This document shows positions 55,258 through 64,000 of a stretch of 64,000 nucleotides of DNA, in pieces. Every line of letters starts with the position of its first letter. Position 1 is the stretch's first letter. The notes under the pieces were generated by a model. The model searched no databases. It saw nothing but the letters and a program-made list of their open reading frames with translations, and was not told where the DNA came from. This DNA comes from Thecaphora thlaspeos (lineage: Eukaryota; Basidiomycota; Ustilaginomycetes; Urocystidales; Glomosporiaceae): contig UWYS01000003.1 of NCBI GenBank assembly GCA_900291925.1, positions 744,001 to 808,000 of the forward strand. The letters run 5' to 3'. Both the position numbers and the translations under genes were made by a program.

Positions 55258-55694
55258 GTTGCGTGACTGGCAGTGTTGTGTTTGTAGGCGTGGAGAGGAG
55301 AGGGAGGGGCATCGTCGGGAGGAAGGCAAAGGTGTCGCGAGGGACACACGGGCAAAGCACGAAAAGCTTCCAAGAAAGTGGAGGCGCGGCGGGGCTGCTT
55401 TGTCATGCTTACAGCACGCTGCTGGGCGCGGGGCGAGGCTGAGGCTGAGGCTGAGGCTGAGGCTGAGGGCGAGCTGGAATTTTTTCTTCTCGGCCTGCGG
55501 GGTCCAAGGGAAAGATGCGCCTTTGAAATTTTTGAGAGCGCACCTCTCTCTCCTCGCTCGCCCGCCCGCTGCACCGCTCGAGCAGCTGCACCCTGCCCTC
55601 GCCCTCGCCCTCTTCCACACCCGCACTCCATCTCTGCACCATCACATACCCCACCCCGTCCACCTGTCCCCTCACCAACGCCACACCCCACGCC
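55258..55694. promoter_or_regulatory. Divergent promoter region, translin / L1-domain gene
   Basis: 437 bases lie between two starts. It contains a GAGGCT hexamer repeat. The right part is C-rich. No additional gene is seen. Confidence 0.55.
55435..55464. repeat. (GAGGCT)5 hexanucleotide repeat
   Basis: Five perfect units, followed by GAGGGC. It lies in the divergent upstream region. Confidence 0.93.
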
Positions 55695-57187
55695 ATGCCC
55701 GCAGTCACAAAGAAGGTCGTCGCCGTCCCCACAAAGGGCCAGCAGCAGTACGCTGCCGGCAAGGTCGACCCGGCCCAGACGCTCAAGGCCTTTGCCGCCC
55801 TCGCCACCCACTCGCAAAAGCTCGCAAAGGAACGCGAGGCCGACGACAACGCCAAGAACGTCCTCCCCCTCGACGGGCCCCAGGGTGACCTCAAGGACCG
55901 CAACAACACAGTCTTTGTCAACATCGCCGTCAAGCAGCTCAACCCAGAGGCCAAGGTCAAGCCCGTCCGCATCCCCGTACCCAACCCCGTCCACCACCCG
56001 GGCCAGGTCTCCGTTTGCCTCCTCGTAAAAGACCCGCAGAGGAAGTACAAGGACCTCCTCGTGCAGGAGAAGATCACTAGCGTTGCCCGCGTCGTCGGCG
56101 TCACCAAGCTCAAGGGCAAATTCAAGCCCTTCGAGGCCAGGCGGGACCTGGTCAAGGACCACGAGATCTTCCTTGTCGACCAGAGGATCGTGCCCCTCGT
56201 CCCCAAGATTTGCGGATCCATCTTCTTTGATGCCAAGAAGTGAGTAGCGGAGCAGTTCCTCGTCTCTTTAGGTCAATGCGAAGCGCTCAGCGCGGTGAGC
56301 TGACTATACACCCCCCCCACGATAACCGGCACCCTCCCCTCTCCAGAAACCCCATCACCGTCGACATCGTCCAGAAGCGCCACCTCAAGAAGGAGCTCGA
56401 CTCTGCCATTTCGTCCACCTATTTCCTGCAGAACAAGGGCTCCACCTCGTCGGTCAAGCTCGGCTACCTTTCGTCGCACACGCCCGAGCAGCTGCAGGAG
56501 AACCTGATTGCCGCCGTCCCGGCGGTCATCTCCAAGATCCCGGGAGGCTGGAACAACATCCACAACATCGAGGTCAAGACGGGCTCGAGCGTCTCACTTC
56601 CTATCTGGAATTGCAAGCTCGGCATGCAGCGCATCGTCCCCGCCGCCGCTGCCGCCGCCGACGAGACCAAGAAGGTCGACAACAAGAAGAAGGCAAAGGC
56701 TGCCGCGGCGGTGGTCGAGGAGGCCAAGGTCGTCTCCAGCCTGGCAGCTTCTGCAAAGAGCAAGAAGGCCGCCGCCGCAGTCGCACTCGCAGAGGCTTCG
56801 CCAGCAGCGGCGGGCAAGAAGCACAAGGCGGCAGAGACGACCTCCGTCGCAGAGGCAAAACCGACAAAGGCAAAGACCGTCAAGTCGCCTAAGCAGGTCG
56901 AAATGGAGGCCGTCGCACAGGACGCAGAGCTCGAGCTCTCCCCATCCGACCAGGAGGATGATGACGAAGAGGAAACGGGGTCAGATGACGAGGCAGAGGC
57001 AGCGGTCGGAGACGTCTCGACCGCATCAAAGAAGAGGCCATCACCGAGAAAGACGCGTTCGGCCACCGCCGCTGCTGCTACGGGCAAGGTCGACACGTCC
57101 GGCAAGAAGAAGTCGACGGCGACCAAGGCCAAGGTCGCTTCTTCAACGACACGCGCCGTCACCGGCAAGAGAAAGGCTAAAAAGTAG
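55695..57187 (+). CDS. Ribosomal L1-domain protein (RSL1D1/Cic1/Utp30-like)
   Basis: This is a nucleolar protein with a ribosomal L1 fold, acting in ribosome biogenesis. Exons 55695-56239 and 56347-57187 join in phase to 461 aa. The L1-type domain spans about residues 20-310: NTVFVNIAVKQL, IPVPNPVHHPGQVSVCLLVKDPQR, KFKPFEARRDLVKDHEIFLVD, then after the intron NPITVDI, the G-rich FLQNKGSTSSVKLGYLS and the final WNNIHNIEVKTGSSVSLPIWN. The last 170 residues are a Lys/Ala/Glu-rich tail with an acidic stretch and basic ending, typical of nucleolar proteins. The intron is placed where the ADK-type frame would otherwise stop. RSL1D1, Cic1 and Utp30 share this layout and were not separated. Confidence 0.87.
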
Positions 57188-57933
57188 GAGCTTATTCCCC
57201 TAGGAGCTTGGCCCGAATTAGATGTGACATGGTTTTTGCCCGCCCGCCCGCCGCGCTCGCCTGCCTCGAGGGAGAGGAAGAGAGGAGAGGCGAATCTTGC
57301 CTCCGTTTAGGGTGCCGGATGAGATGTGCTTGTGGTCTTTTCCGTGTTGCTCGAGCTGTTGCTATGGCTAGAATGGTTGCTGCTGGTGCTGCTGTGGCGG
57401 TGGTCGAACTGGGCGACGATGGTAGCGCTCTGGCCTCGGCAAGCCGAGCGCCTGAGCGAGGACGATGTCGGCAATGTTGCGTAGGGCGACCAAGTCTCTG
57501 TTCCGGCCGCGCGGCTCGTGTCGGCCGCCGCGCAGATCGACGAGGTAGGTGGTGCATCGGAGGAGGCGCCAGGGTTGAGGACCGTCGGGCGTCTCTGTCG
57601 CTGGAAGCGTCGGGGTTTTCGGCGCTCGCCTTTCTCGCTCGATTACGCACTGCTGACAAGTGGGACACAGGCTCAAGGTGAGGTGCTCGTCGAGCATCAG
57701 GACCTTGGACCCTCGTGCCGCACCCAGGCGTACCGACGAAGACCTTCAGAGGGGTACGATCTAGGATAGTATTGCACACCGGTTGGTTGCGGTCATAAGC
57801 AGCGCCAAAGTATGATACTAAAAATTTCCAGCTGTATCGCCTCTCTTATTGTCCCGCTCGGGTTCATTCTACGACGACCTTTCTTGCCACGCTCCTCGTA
57901 TCCATTCCTGAGCCATCCATCGCCTCGGCCCGC
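57188..57933. other. Gene-free stretch between convergent genes
   Basis: 746 bases lie between the L1-domain stop and the facing ATP-grasp stop. Open frames are present on both strands but have biased composition and no recognisable motif or splice support. Confidence 0.5.
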
Positions 57934-59793
57934 CTAGCACTCAAAGATCCTCGCGGTGCTGACGTTGATCCTGCTCCACTTCTTCCTCCTGACCAGTAGT
58001 TGCCAAAGGAGTAGCTGCGGCCACTGGAGGTGGTAGAGCGCAAAGAACGGCCAGGGATCGTCCTTTGCAAAGCTGGGATCCGTCAACGGCGGGATCAGGG
58101 CGGGGACGTCAAGGTCAAAGACGATCGACCTGGACGCCACCGCGTCGCCGTTGTGGTGGCGGCCGTTGCCCTCTGCCCCTCCTTCGCTCGACAGCTTGGA
58201 CCTATCGTGGTCTGCGGCGGGGGCGGTGACAAGCGACTTCTGGTCCTTTCTAGCCAAGGCGCCGTAGGGTCGCCAGAGAGGGTGAATGCGCTTCATCAGC
58301 ACGTCGAGGCGACGTGGCAGCAGAGCGGGCAAGATGCGCGCCGGTAGGTCGTGGCCGATCCAACTTCTCGAAAGGTTGGAGCGGTCGGCGTACACGTTCT
58401 GAATGAGGCTCTTGGCGCTCACGAAACGATCTTGGACGCCGGCGGGGCGCGATCTGGACGAAAAGAGGTCGACGTTCTTGGGCGGCGACTGCTCCATGAC
58501 CGGGAAGCGGTGGGCAATCTCGGTGCTGCGCAAGCTGGCCGGCGTCAGGGCGTTGGCGAGGTAGCTGTAGCCCGAGAGCAGGCAGAGGGCGGTATGGACG
58601 CGTGGATTGCACTCGATCGCCACCAGACGCTCCGGCGAGCTGGCGTCGATCGTGGCGGGCTGGTAGATGAAGTCCATCGAAAAGGCGCCCGTGATACCAG
58701 CTCCCTCGGGAGCATCCTTGCCCAGCAGCCTGTTGCGGGGCCACTCAGAGCCTTCCTCCTTCGAAAGGGCGTCGAGTCGCTCGAGGAAAGAGTGAGTCCA
58801 GTCTAGAGCGAGGCGTCCGATGTGAGTGCTGCCAGCGGGGTGATAGGTCATTAGCATGTCGTTGCTCGGGCAGCATACGAAGGCCGTCAGCTGGCCGTCG
58901 ATGACAGTCGCGTGGGTGCACCACTCGCTCGCCTTTGACGTCTCGTCGCGGTCACCGATGAACTCTTGGAGGATGTAGGGCGTCCTTTGGCAGAGCGGGA
59001 TCGCGAGGTTCCTCAGACGCCGTTCCGTCGCTGACCAGTCTGGCTGCGCCTTGGCGTCGGTGAGTGGGTATATGGTTAGATCGGCGCGTCCAACGTCGTC
59101 GAGCTCGGCGGCGCACTTGAGGATGCAGCTTGGGTAACCCGGCGTCCGGAGCACCTCGAGGGCCTCTTGGACCGAGTAGACGATGTCCGAACGAGGTGCA
59201 GGCAGGTCGAGCTTTCCGAGGAGCGTAATGAACTTGTCCTTTTCGTGAAGCGCCTCGACGAGCTCGGGCGACTGGATGATGCTGCGCACCCTGCGCTTTG
59301 TCTCGGTGAGCAGCAGATCGGCAAAGACGGCGTCCTGCCCGGTCGAGCCAGCGCCTGAACAGGGGAAGAAGAGGTCGACCTTTTCCTTCTTTGCGACGCG
59401 GAGCATGGCCTCGACGTACGGCGTGTTCTTGTTCGCTCCTCCTGCGGGGAGCGAGGAAGGGGGAATGAGGTGGAAGCTGGAGACCGAGTTTGAGAACCTG
59501 GCTGAAGCTAGGTTGCCCCAGCCCTGCTCCTCGACAAGGACGACCCTCCAGCCTCGACGACCGAACGCTCGGCAGGCGGCGAGCGACTTTTGCATGCGGG
59601 CGCCATTGATGAGCACGGTCCGCCGGTCGGTTTTTCGTCCGTTTTGCTTGCTGCGTGCGGTCGATGAGGGATGGGTAAGAGAGAAAAAAGCGGCTGTGAC
59701 AAAGGACAGAGGCGCGAGGAAGAGGGAGAGGCCAAGCAGGAGCAGGGTCGAGAGCGTCGACTGCGCCCACGAGGGAAGAAGAGGAGACGACAT
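57934..59793 (-). CDS. Membrane-anchored ATP-grasp protein, MysC-like
   Basis: ATP-grasp enzymes join an amine or amino acid to a carboxylate (or, in MysC, to 4-deoxygadusol) through an acyl- or enol-phosphate. It is a single exon of 619 aa from ATG 59793. Residues about 10-38 form a hydrophobic segment (LSTLLLLGLSLFLAPLSFVTAAFF) that may anchor the protein. Then follow a pre-ATP-grasp fold (VLINGARMQKSL...RGWRVVLVEEQGW), a lid region with LKCAAELDDVGRADLTIYP and LQEFIGD, and the metal-binding IECNPRVHTA. The C-terminal DPWPFFALYHLQWPQLLLWQLL..W block matches the terminal block I associate with cyanobacterial and fungal MysC. The assignment is by recognised motif order. Amino-acid substrate unknown. 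A possible partner cyclase gene is 17 kb to the left. Confidence 0.8.
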   Translation of the reverse strand: MSSPLLPSWAQSTLSTLLLLGLSLFLAPLSFVTAAFFSLTHPSSTARSKQNGRKTDRRTVLINGARMQKSLAACRAFGRRGWRVVLVEEQGWGNLASARFSNSVSSFHLIPPSSLPAGGANKNTPYVEAMLRVAKKEKVDLFFPCSGAGSTGQDAVFADLLLTETKRRVRSIIQSPELVEALHEKDKFITLLGKLDLPAPRSDIVYSVQEALEVLRTPGYPSCILKCAAELDDVGRADLTIYPLTDAKAQPDWSATERRLRNLAIPLCQRTPYILQEFIGDRDETSKASEWCTHATVIDGQLTAFVCCPSNDMLMTYHPAGSTHIGRLALDWTHSFLERLDALSKEEGSEWPRNRLLGKDAPEGAGITGAFSMDFIYQPATIDASSPERLVAIECNPRVHTALCLLSGYSYLANALTPASLRSTEIAHRFPVMEQSPPKNVDLFSSRSRPAGVQDRFVSAKSLIQNVYADRSNLSRSWIGHDLPARILPALLPRRLDVLMKRIHPLWRPYGALARKDQKSLVTAPAADHDRSKLSSEGGAEGNGRHHNGDAVASRSIVFDLDVPALIPPLTDPSFAKDDPWPFFALYHLQWPQLLLWQLLVRRKKWSRINVSTARIFEC

Positions 59794-60599
59794 CGCGGTT
59801 GAGGCGCAGCCAAAAGGGAATCCGGACGATGACGAGGATGGTGGTGGTGGTGGTGGTGATGGGTCGGGGTACAAAAGAGAGGGTAGAGGGACCCAGAGAG
59901 GGAGCACGGCGGGGCTGCTAGAGCCGATCGAAGGAAAGGGGAATCGTTCGACCTAGCTGCGCTGCGAGGGGGATGCCAGGATGACAACTACTGCTGCTGC
60001 CCCAAAACTTGCGATGGGACCCTGAGACGGTGCACGGTGCTCGCTACGCGTCGCTCGAGCCTCGTGTATCGGATCTCTGTCCGGTGTCCGGCGTCGGACA
60101 AGCAGGGCCAGCGCCTCGACCACAACGGCCTTGCGACGCTGTTGGCCTTGTCGTCCGACATTCAACAGCGGCGGCGACCTCGTTCGTACGCCTCTCGATC
60201 AAGACGAGCGAGCGACGAAGCACAGATGGACAGAGCTGCAGCCGTCGTTGCGTCGTTGCGTCGTTGCGTCGTTGCGTCGTTGCGTCGTTGCGTCGCGAGA
60301 AGAATGTGGAGTTTTCTCTGCTTACGGGGGCGCTGCCGCTCGCACTCGCACGCCGCCTGCTGGCCTCCACCTGTCGTGTGCCCGGCCCTTCCGCCCGGCC
60401 CTTCCGCCCGGCAGCCTGCCCGGCAGCCTGCCCGACCGCCCGCCGGAGCAACTACTAACTAATTACCTCTTGAGCTTGAGCATCCCGAACAAAAAGACGG
60501 GCCGAGCCGGGCCGTCTGCATTCTGCTCAGCTGAGTCTTGTGGCCGGCTGACGTGTGCAAGTTCCGCTCCGTCACCGTCGTCCTTGCCCTCCTACCACC
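59794..60599. promoter_or_regulatory. Divergent upstream region with 8-bp tandem repeat
   Basis: 806 bases lie between divergent starts of the ATP-grasp and DUF4336-like genes. It contains an 8-bp repeat (separate entry) and GCCCGGCC-type repeats near 60380-60430. No additional gene is seen. Confidence 0.55.
60246..60293. repeat. (CGTTGCGT)6 tandem repeat
   Basis: Six perfect 8-bp units, about 350 bases before the DUF4336-like ATG and 450 bases before the ATP-grasp ATG. Confidence 0.93.
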
Positions 60600-61991
60600 A
60601 TGCCAGCAAACCGCGCACATCTCCTCCTTCTCCTCTTCCGCCGACAAGCCTCGCCCTTGCTGTCTCCTCCTCGACCTCATCACCAATACCTGCAAGTCGC
60701 CAGCTGGATTTCAGCCTCTCCTTCCACATCCCCTGTCTCTGTTCAAGTCTCACCCTCCCGCACCACGTTGTCGCTCAGGATGGCTTCCACCCATTCCACC
60801 GCCGTCGAGGGAGGCGAGGGCACCGCCCAGAGCCTCAAGCAGCGTCACTCGACCGGCGCCGTCCCCGCTGCCGCTCCCGCTGCGGGCTCCTCCTCCTCGC
60901 CCGCACCGGCCACGCCCTCGAGCGGCATCACGGCCGTCATCCGCGAGCTCACCCCCAACCTCGCCATCTTCTCCTACCCGTTCAGCAGGTTCGGTATCAT
61001 CCCCATCGGCGGTAGGAGCACCGCCGTCAAGCTCAAGGACGGAAAGGTCTGGGTTCTCGCAAGCACTCCGCTCGACCAGCCCACCAAGTCCAAGATCGAA
61101 CAGCTCGGAGAGGTCGCATACCTCGTCGCACCCGACGCGGTGCACCACCTCTTCCTCCCTCAGTACGCCTCCGCCTACCCCAGCGCCAAGGTGATCGGCG
61201 TCGAAGGCCTTGAGGAGAAGCGCAAGGACGTCAAGTTCGATGGCATCTACGGCAGGGACCCGCCCAACACGACGTATGGCTTCGAGAGCGAGATCCAGGC
61301 CCGATACTTTGCGACTTTCACCAACAAGGACGTCGTTTTCAACCACATTGAGAGGTGAGACGAGTCGAGTTCAGGCGGTTAAAGCTGAGTTGGGCCGAGC
61401 CTCGCTCGCTGGCCCGTCCGCTTCCATCTTGCTCGCTTTCTGACCGGATCCATTGCCACTTTATACCAACCGACGCAGTCGCACCCTGATCACGGCCGAC
61501 CTGCTCTTCAATCTGCCGGCCTACGAGCAGTACCGCCACACCGCAAAGGGAGTTCCCTCCAGCCCGATCCCATTCTTCAACTCGCTGGCCAGCTACCTTA
61601 CCCCGACCAGCTCTTTCCACAAGGCCTTCCTCGGCCTGGCGGGCGTCGGCGGCAAGATCCCCGAGCTGCCCAAGGGCGGATCCAAGGACGAGAGGAGGAA
61701 GAGGTTCGCCCAGAACGCCGCCGACGTCGCCAGCTGGGACTTTGAGAGGATCGTCATGTGCCACGGAGACGTGATCGAGAAGGACGGCAAGAAGTCGTGG
61801 CTGACCGCTTGCGAGAAGGTAAGTCGAGCAGCACACTCTTGACGGGTTACTCTGACAGGTCCTCTCTACTTGCGGCGACTTCGAAGAAGGCACGACGGAA
61901 CAAAAGAGCTGACAGGGTTCCACGCTTCGCCGCCACATCTAAACCTTGACCTTGACAGTACCTCGACCAGAACGGCCAGCCCAAGGTGTGA
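60600..61991 (+). CDS. DUF4336-like protein (metallo-beta-lactamase-fold relative)
   Basis: This is a protein of unknown function resembling the DUF4336 family. Exons 60600-61354, 61479-61818 and 61959-61991 join in phase to 375 aa; starting at the second in-frame ATG (60780) gives 315. Family-like blocks are ELTPNLAIFSYPFSRFGIIPIGGRSTAVKL, the SxPLDQPTKSKIEQLG and VAPDAVHHLFLPQYASAYP segments, LITADLLFNLP, and WDFERIVMCHGDVIE near the end. These recall a metallo-beta-lactamase-like scaffold; whether metal residues are complete was not tested. The first 60 residues after ATG 60600 are rich in Arg, Leu, Pro and Ser with almost no acidic residues, as in a mitochondrial presequence. The two ATGs could give mitochondrial and cytosolic forms. 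Confidence 0.82.
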
Positions 61992-62958
61992 AGAGCGAAG
62001 CGAAGCTCCGTCTCTGTCCGCAACTCTGTCGTCCCCTTCTTTCCCGCAGCTCGCCGCTAGCCAGCAGCGCCCAGCATCGATACCCGCCACACCTTGGCCC
62101 CTCGCGCTCGGCGCAACTCACCGATCAGCGCCACACGAGCGCTACGTCATAAGTCAGTCGACCAGTTCGCCCTTCCCCGTACTGCAGGCCGCACTTCGCG
62201 CAATCGCAATTCCGTCGTCATCGACGCCTCGACGTCGTCGTGTAGCATTGAAAATTGAGATCCTTGATTGTCTGACCTCAGAGCTTGTTGGTCGAGGAGT
62301 GCGTCGAACATATGGATCGTGGTCGCTCGTCGGGCGCCGTCTTCCCTTTTGCCGCATTTCCACATTTTCACGCTGAAGCGGCTGGAAAGGAGGATGTCTG
62401 TGCACGGCCGCCCACCAGCTTGGCCAGTCAGTCAGCGACTGGCCCGCGCGCCTCCTTGTTTGCCTCAATTGTCGAGCTTGGGCCGCGCTTGACTCCGACG
62501 ATGCGGCAGACGTGCATTCCTTTTTCTGTGAAGGCGGAAGCGGCTTCACTTGGGCCTGGCCTTCTCTCGGGCCGGGGATTAGAATAGAGTGAGCCGCTCA
62601 CAAGCTGGCAGGCCAAAGCAGGTTCGTCGCGCCCGATAGACTCTTGACTGGCCTACAGTCGTGTGCAGATCAATTGAGATGCGAGGAAAAAAGAAAGGCT
62701 GAGAGAGACCCTAGGAGTGATCTTGGCAATCACTCAAGGTCACTACCTCCACTTACATTGGGCACCTTGCTTGACTACCATACCCCTGACTGCCAACTGC
62801 ACACTACCACCACCCCTTACCAATGCCACCTGCCAACAACACCAGCTCTATCCAACCACTCCCAACACCTTCTCTTTTTCCTTCAACCTGCTCTCCATCA
62901 ACTCTACCATTGCAGCACACCAGCCAAGCTTGCTGCACTTCCCAACACTGCCAGCAGG
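61992..62958. other. Gene-free transition into CpG-poor sequence
   Basis: Up to about 62,680 the sequence is ordinary GC-rich spacer with no supported gene. From about 62,700 CpG dinucleotides become almost absent and the composition shifts to CA/TG-rich, marking the edge of the repeat-like segment. Confidence 0.6.
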
Positions 62959-64000
62959 ATGGCATCCTGGTATCCAGCTTGGTGCACACTCTCCAATGTC
63001 AACCTGATGCCAGTCTCCCAGTCACCCTCATCACAGGAGGTATTGGCCAACACATTCCTTGATCCACAGCCTGCCTCTAGGCAGCAAAGCCTGCATGCTG
63101 CTATGCCATACAGCAGCCAGTCTTGCTCATCCTTGCCAAGGATGATGTCCAGCATCACCATCCACTCCAAAGACTCCAAGGAAGAGGAAGGCAAGTCTCT
63201 GGAGCTGGTCCTTGGTGTCAGCCTGTTCAAGCTTGTTGGTAATCATTGCTGCCAGCTTGAGATGCTCCTGGTCAAGGTGTGCAGTAAATTTGGCCTATCA
63301 GACTTCCACACTGCTGTCTACTGAGCAGTATCAAAGAAGTATGAGGTGGATTGCTTGTGCTTGCCAATCACCACCAAGATCAAGGGCAACATGGTGTTCA
63401 AGGGTGGCATTGAGCTTACAGAGACAGCATACAAGGAGTTCTGGCAAACAGTGGCCAAGTCAAAGATCCAGAAGGCAGAAGTGAGCATCCAGCTCCTTGA
63501 CTGCATCACTGCCACCATCAAGATTGATGACAACAATGATCTCCCTATGCCAAGCCCAAGCCCCAGCAAGAAGGCAAAGACTGATGCTGCTGCAAAGCTC
63601 ACCATCTTGCCAACAGAGCAGAACATGGAGGACCTCATGGATCAATACACATTCAACAACAACAAGTGCAACATTCTGGGCAGCCTTTGCTTTGTCTGCT
63701 GCAGTTGTCACATTGCCATCTCCCGCATGCAGCTGTGCCACTGGGTGGCAGCAATGGCATACAGGATGCCTGGCTGCAGCATTGAGAGGCCAACCAATGA
63801 CGCAGCCTTTGATGTCTTCTACAAGAGCTTGAAGGAATTGATGGTGGCATCTAGCAGCAGCACCAGCACACAGAGCTCCAGCCAAAGTGGCAAGGATGTC
63901 TTGATCAACAACATCTACAAGCTGGCAATAGCCTTGCTGCTTGGCAACGCTTGGCAGCAGCCACATCAGCCCATTGTTTACCTTCTGATGGCCATACAGG
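62959..64000 (+). pseudogene. CpG-depleted repeat-like coding relic (runs off window)
   Basis: One frame reads as protein from ATG 62959 (MASWYPAW) to the window end, interrupted only by TGA 63322-63324. After the TGA it continues with KKYEVDCLCLPITTKIKGN, FKGGIELTETAYKEFW, a KKAKTD basic patch, and NNIYKLAIALLLGNAW. Lys, Asp, Glu and aromatic content is protein-like, and the opposite strand's frames look like its mirror. I do not recognise the family. By eye only a handful of CpG occur in 1.3 kb, against their abundance elsewhere, which suggests repeated C-to-T decay at CpG as in silenced transposable elements. The TGA would be CGA (Arg) before such a change. Start position is uncertain. Confidence 0.55.

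Noticed and set aside
60246..60293. CRISPR-like array
   Set aside because: Direct 8-bp tandem units without spacers in a eukaryotic genome; a simple tandem repeat.

Overview
This 64 kb window is GC-rich nuclear DNA from a filamentous or yeast-like fungus, most likely a basidiomycete. Ustilaginomycotina is plausible but is inference. The evidence is short GT-AG introns (about 50-130 nt) in most genes, fungal gene content (HEM2, HOM6, VMA7, RPC31, EMC4, BUD22-like, RAD17, translin, RPD3-like deacetylase), and TTAGGG-type telomeric units. Gene models were built by reading splice sites and checking that phases join. Exon boundaries are given so they can be tested.

Layout. 0-20 kb: the 3' tail of an unknown gene, low-molecular-weight phosphotyrosine phosphatase, an SDR protein, an AT-hook protein, mitochondrial DnaJ (MDJ1), a GYF-domain protein, an RPD3-like deacetylase, V-ATPase subunit F, and a membrane alpha/beta hydrolase. 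21-26 kb: a DHA2-type MFS transporter interrupted by an in-frame TGA, beside a cytochrome P450 lacking its N-terminal third. 26-36 kb: conserved housekeeping genes (HEM2, RPC31, HOM6, BUD22-like, mitochondrial carrier, EMC4). 36-39.4 kb: a gene-free stretch ending in five perfect telomeric units. They lie about 340 bp upstream of a sugar-phosphate cyclase of the mycosporine type (DDGS/EEVS group). 41.8-43.8 kb: a secreted GH5 mannanase with two frameshifts and a TGA. 44.7-62 kb: RAD17, an importin-7/8-type karyopherin, a zinc-finger gene with an in-frame TGA, translin, an L1-domain ribosome-biogenesis protein, a MysC-like ATP-grasp protein, and a DUF4336-like protein. 62.7-64 kb: a CpG-depleted, repeat-like coding relic that runs off the window.

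How it fits together. Most genes are unrelated housekeeping genes in head-to-head or tail-to-tail order. Two observations stand out. First, the cyclase and the MysC-like ATP-grasp protein could be two steps of one mycosporine pathway, about 17 kb apart, with no O-methyltransferase visible between them. Second, every broken reading frame lies in an accessory-type gene (MFS, P450, mannanase, zinc finger, repeat relic), while all conserved genes are intact.
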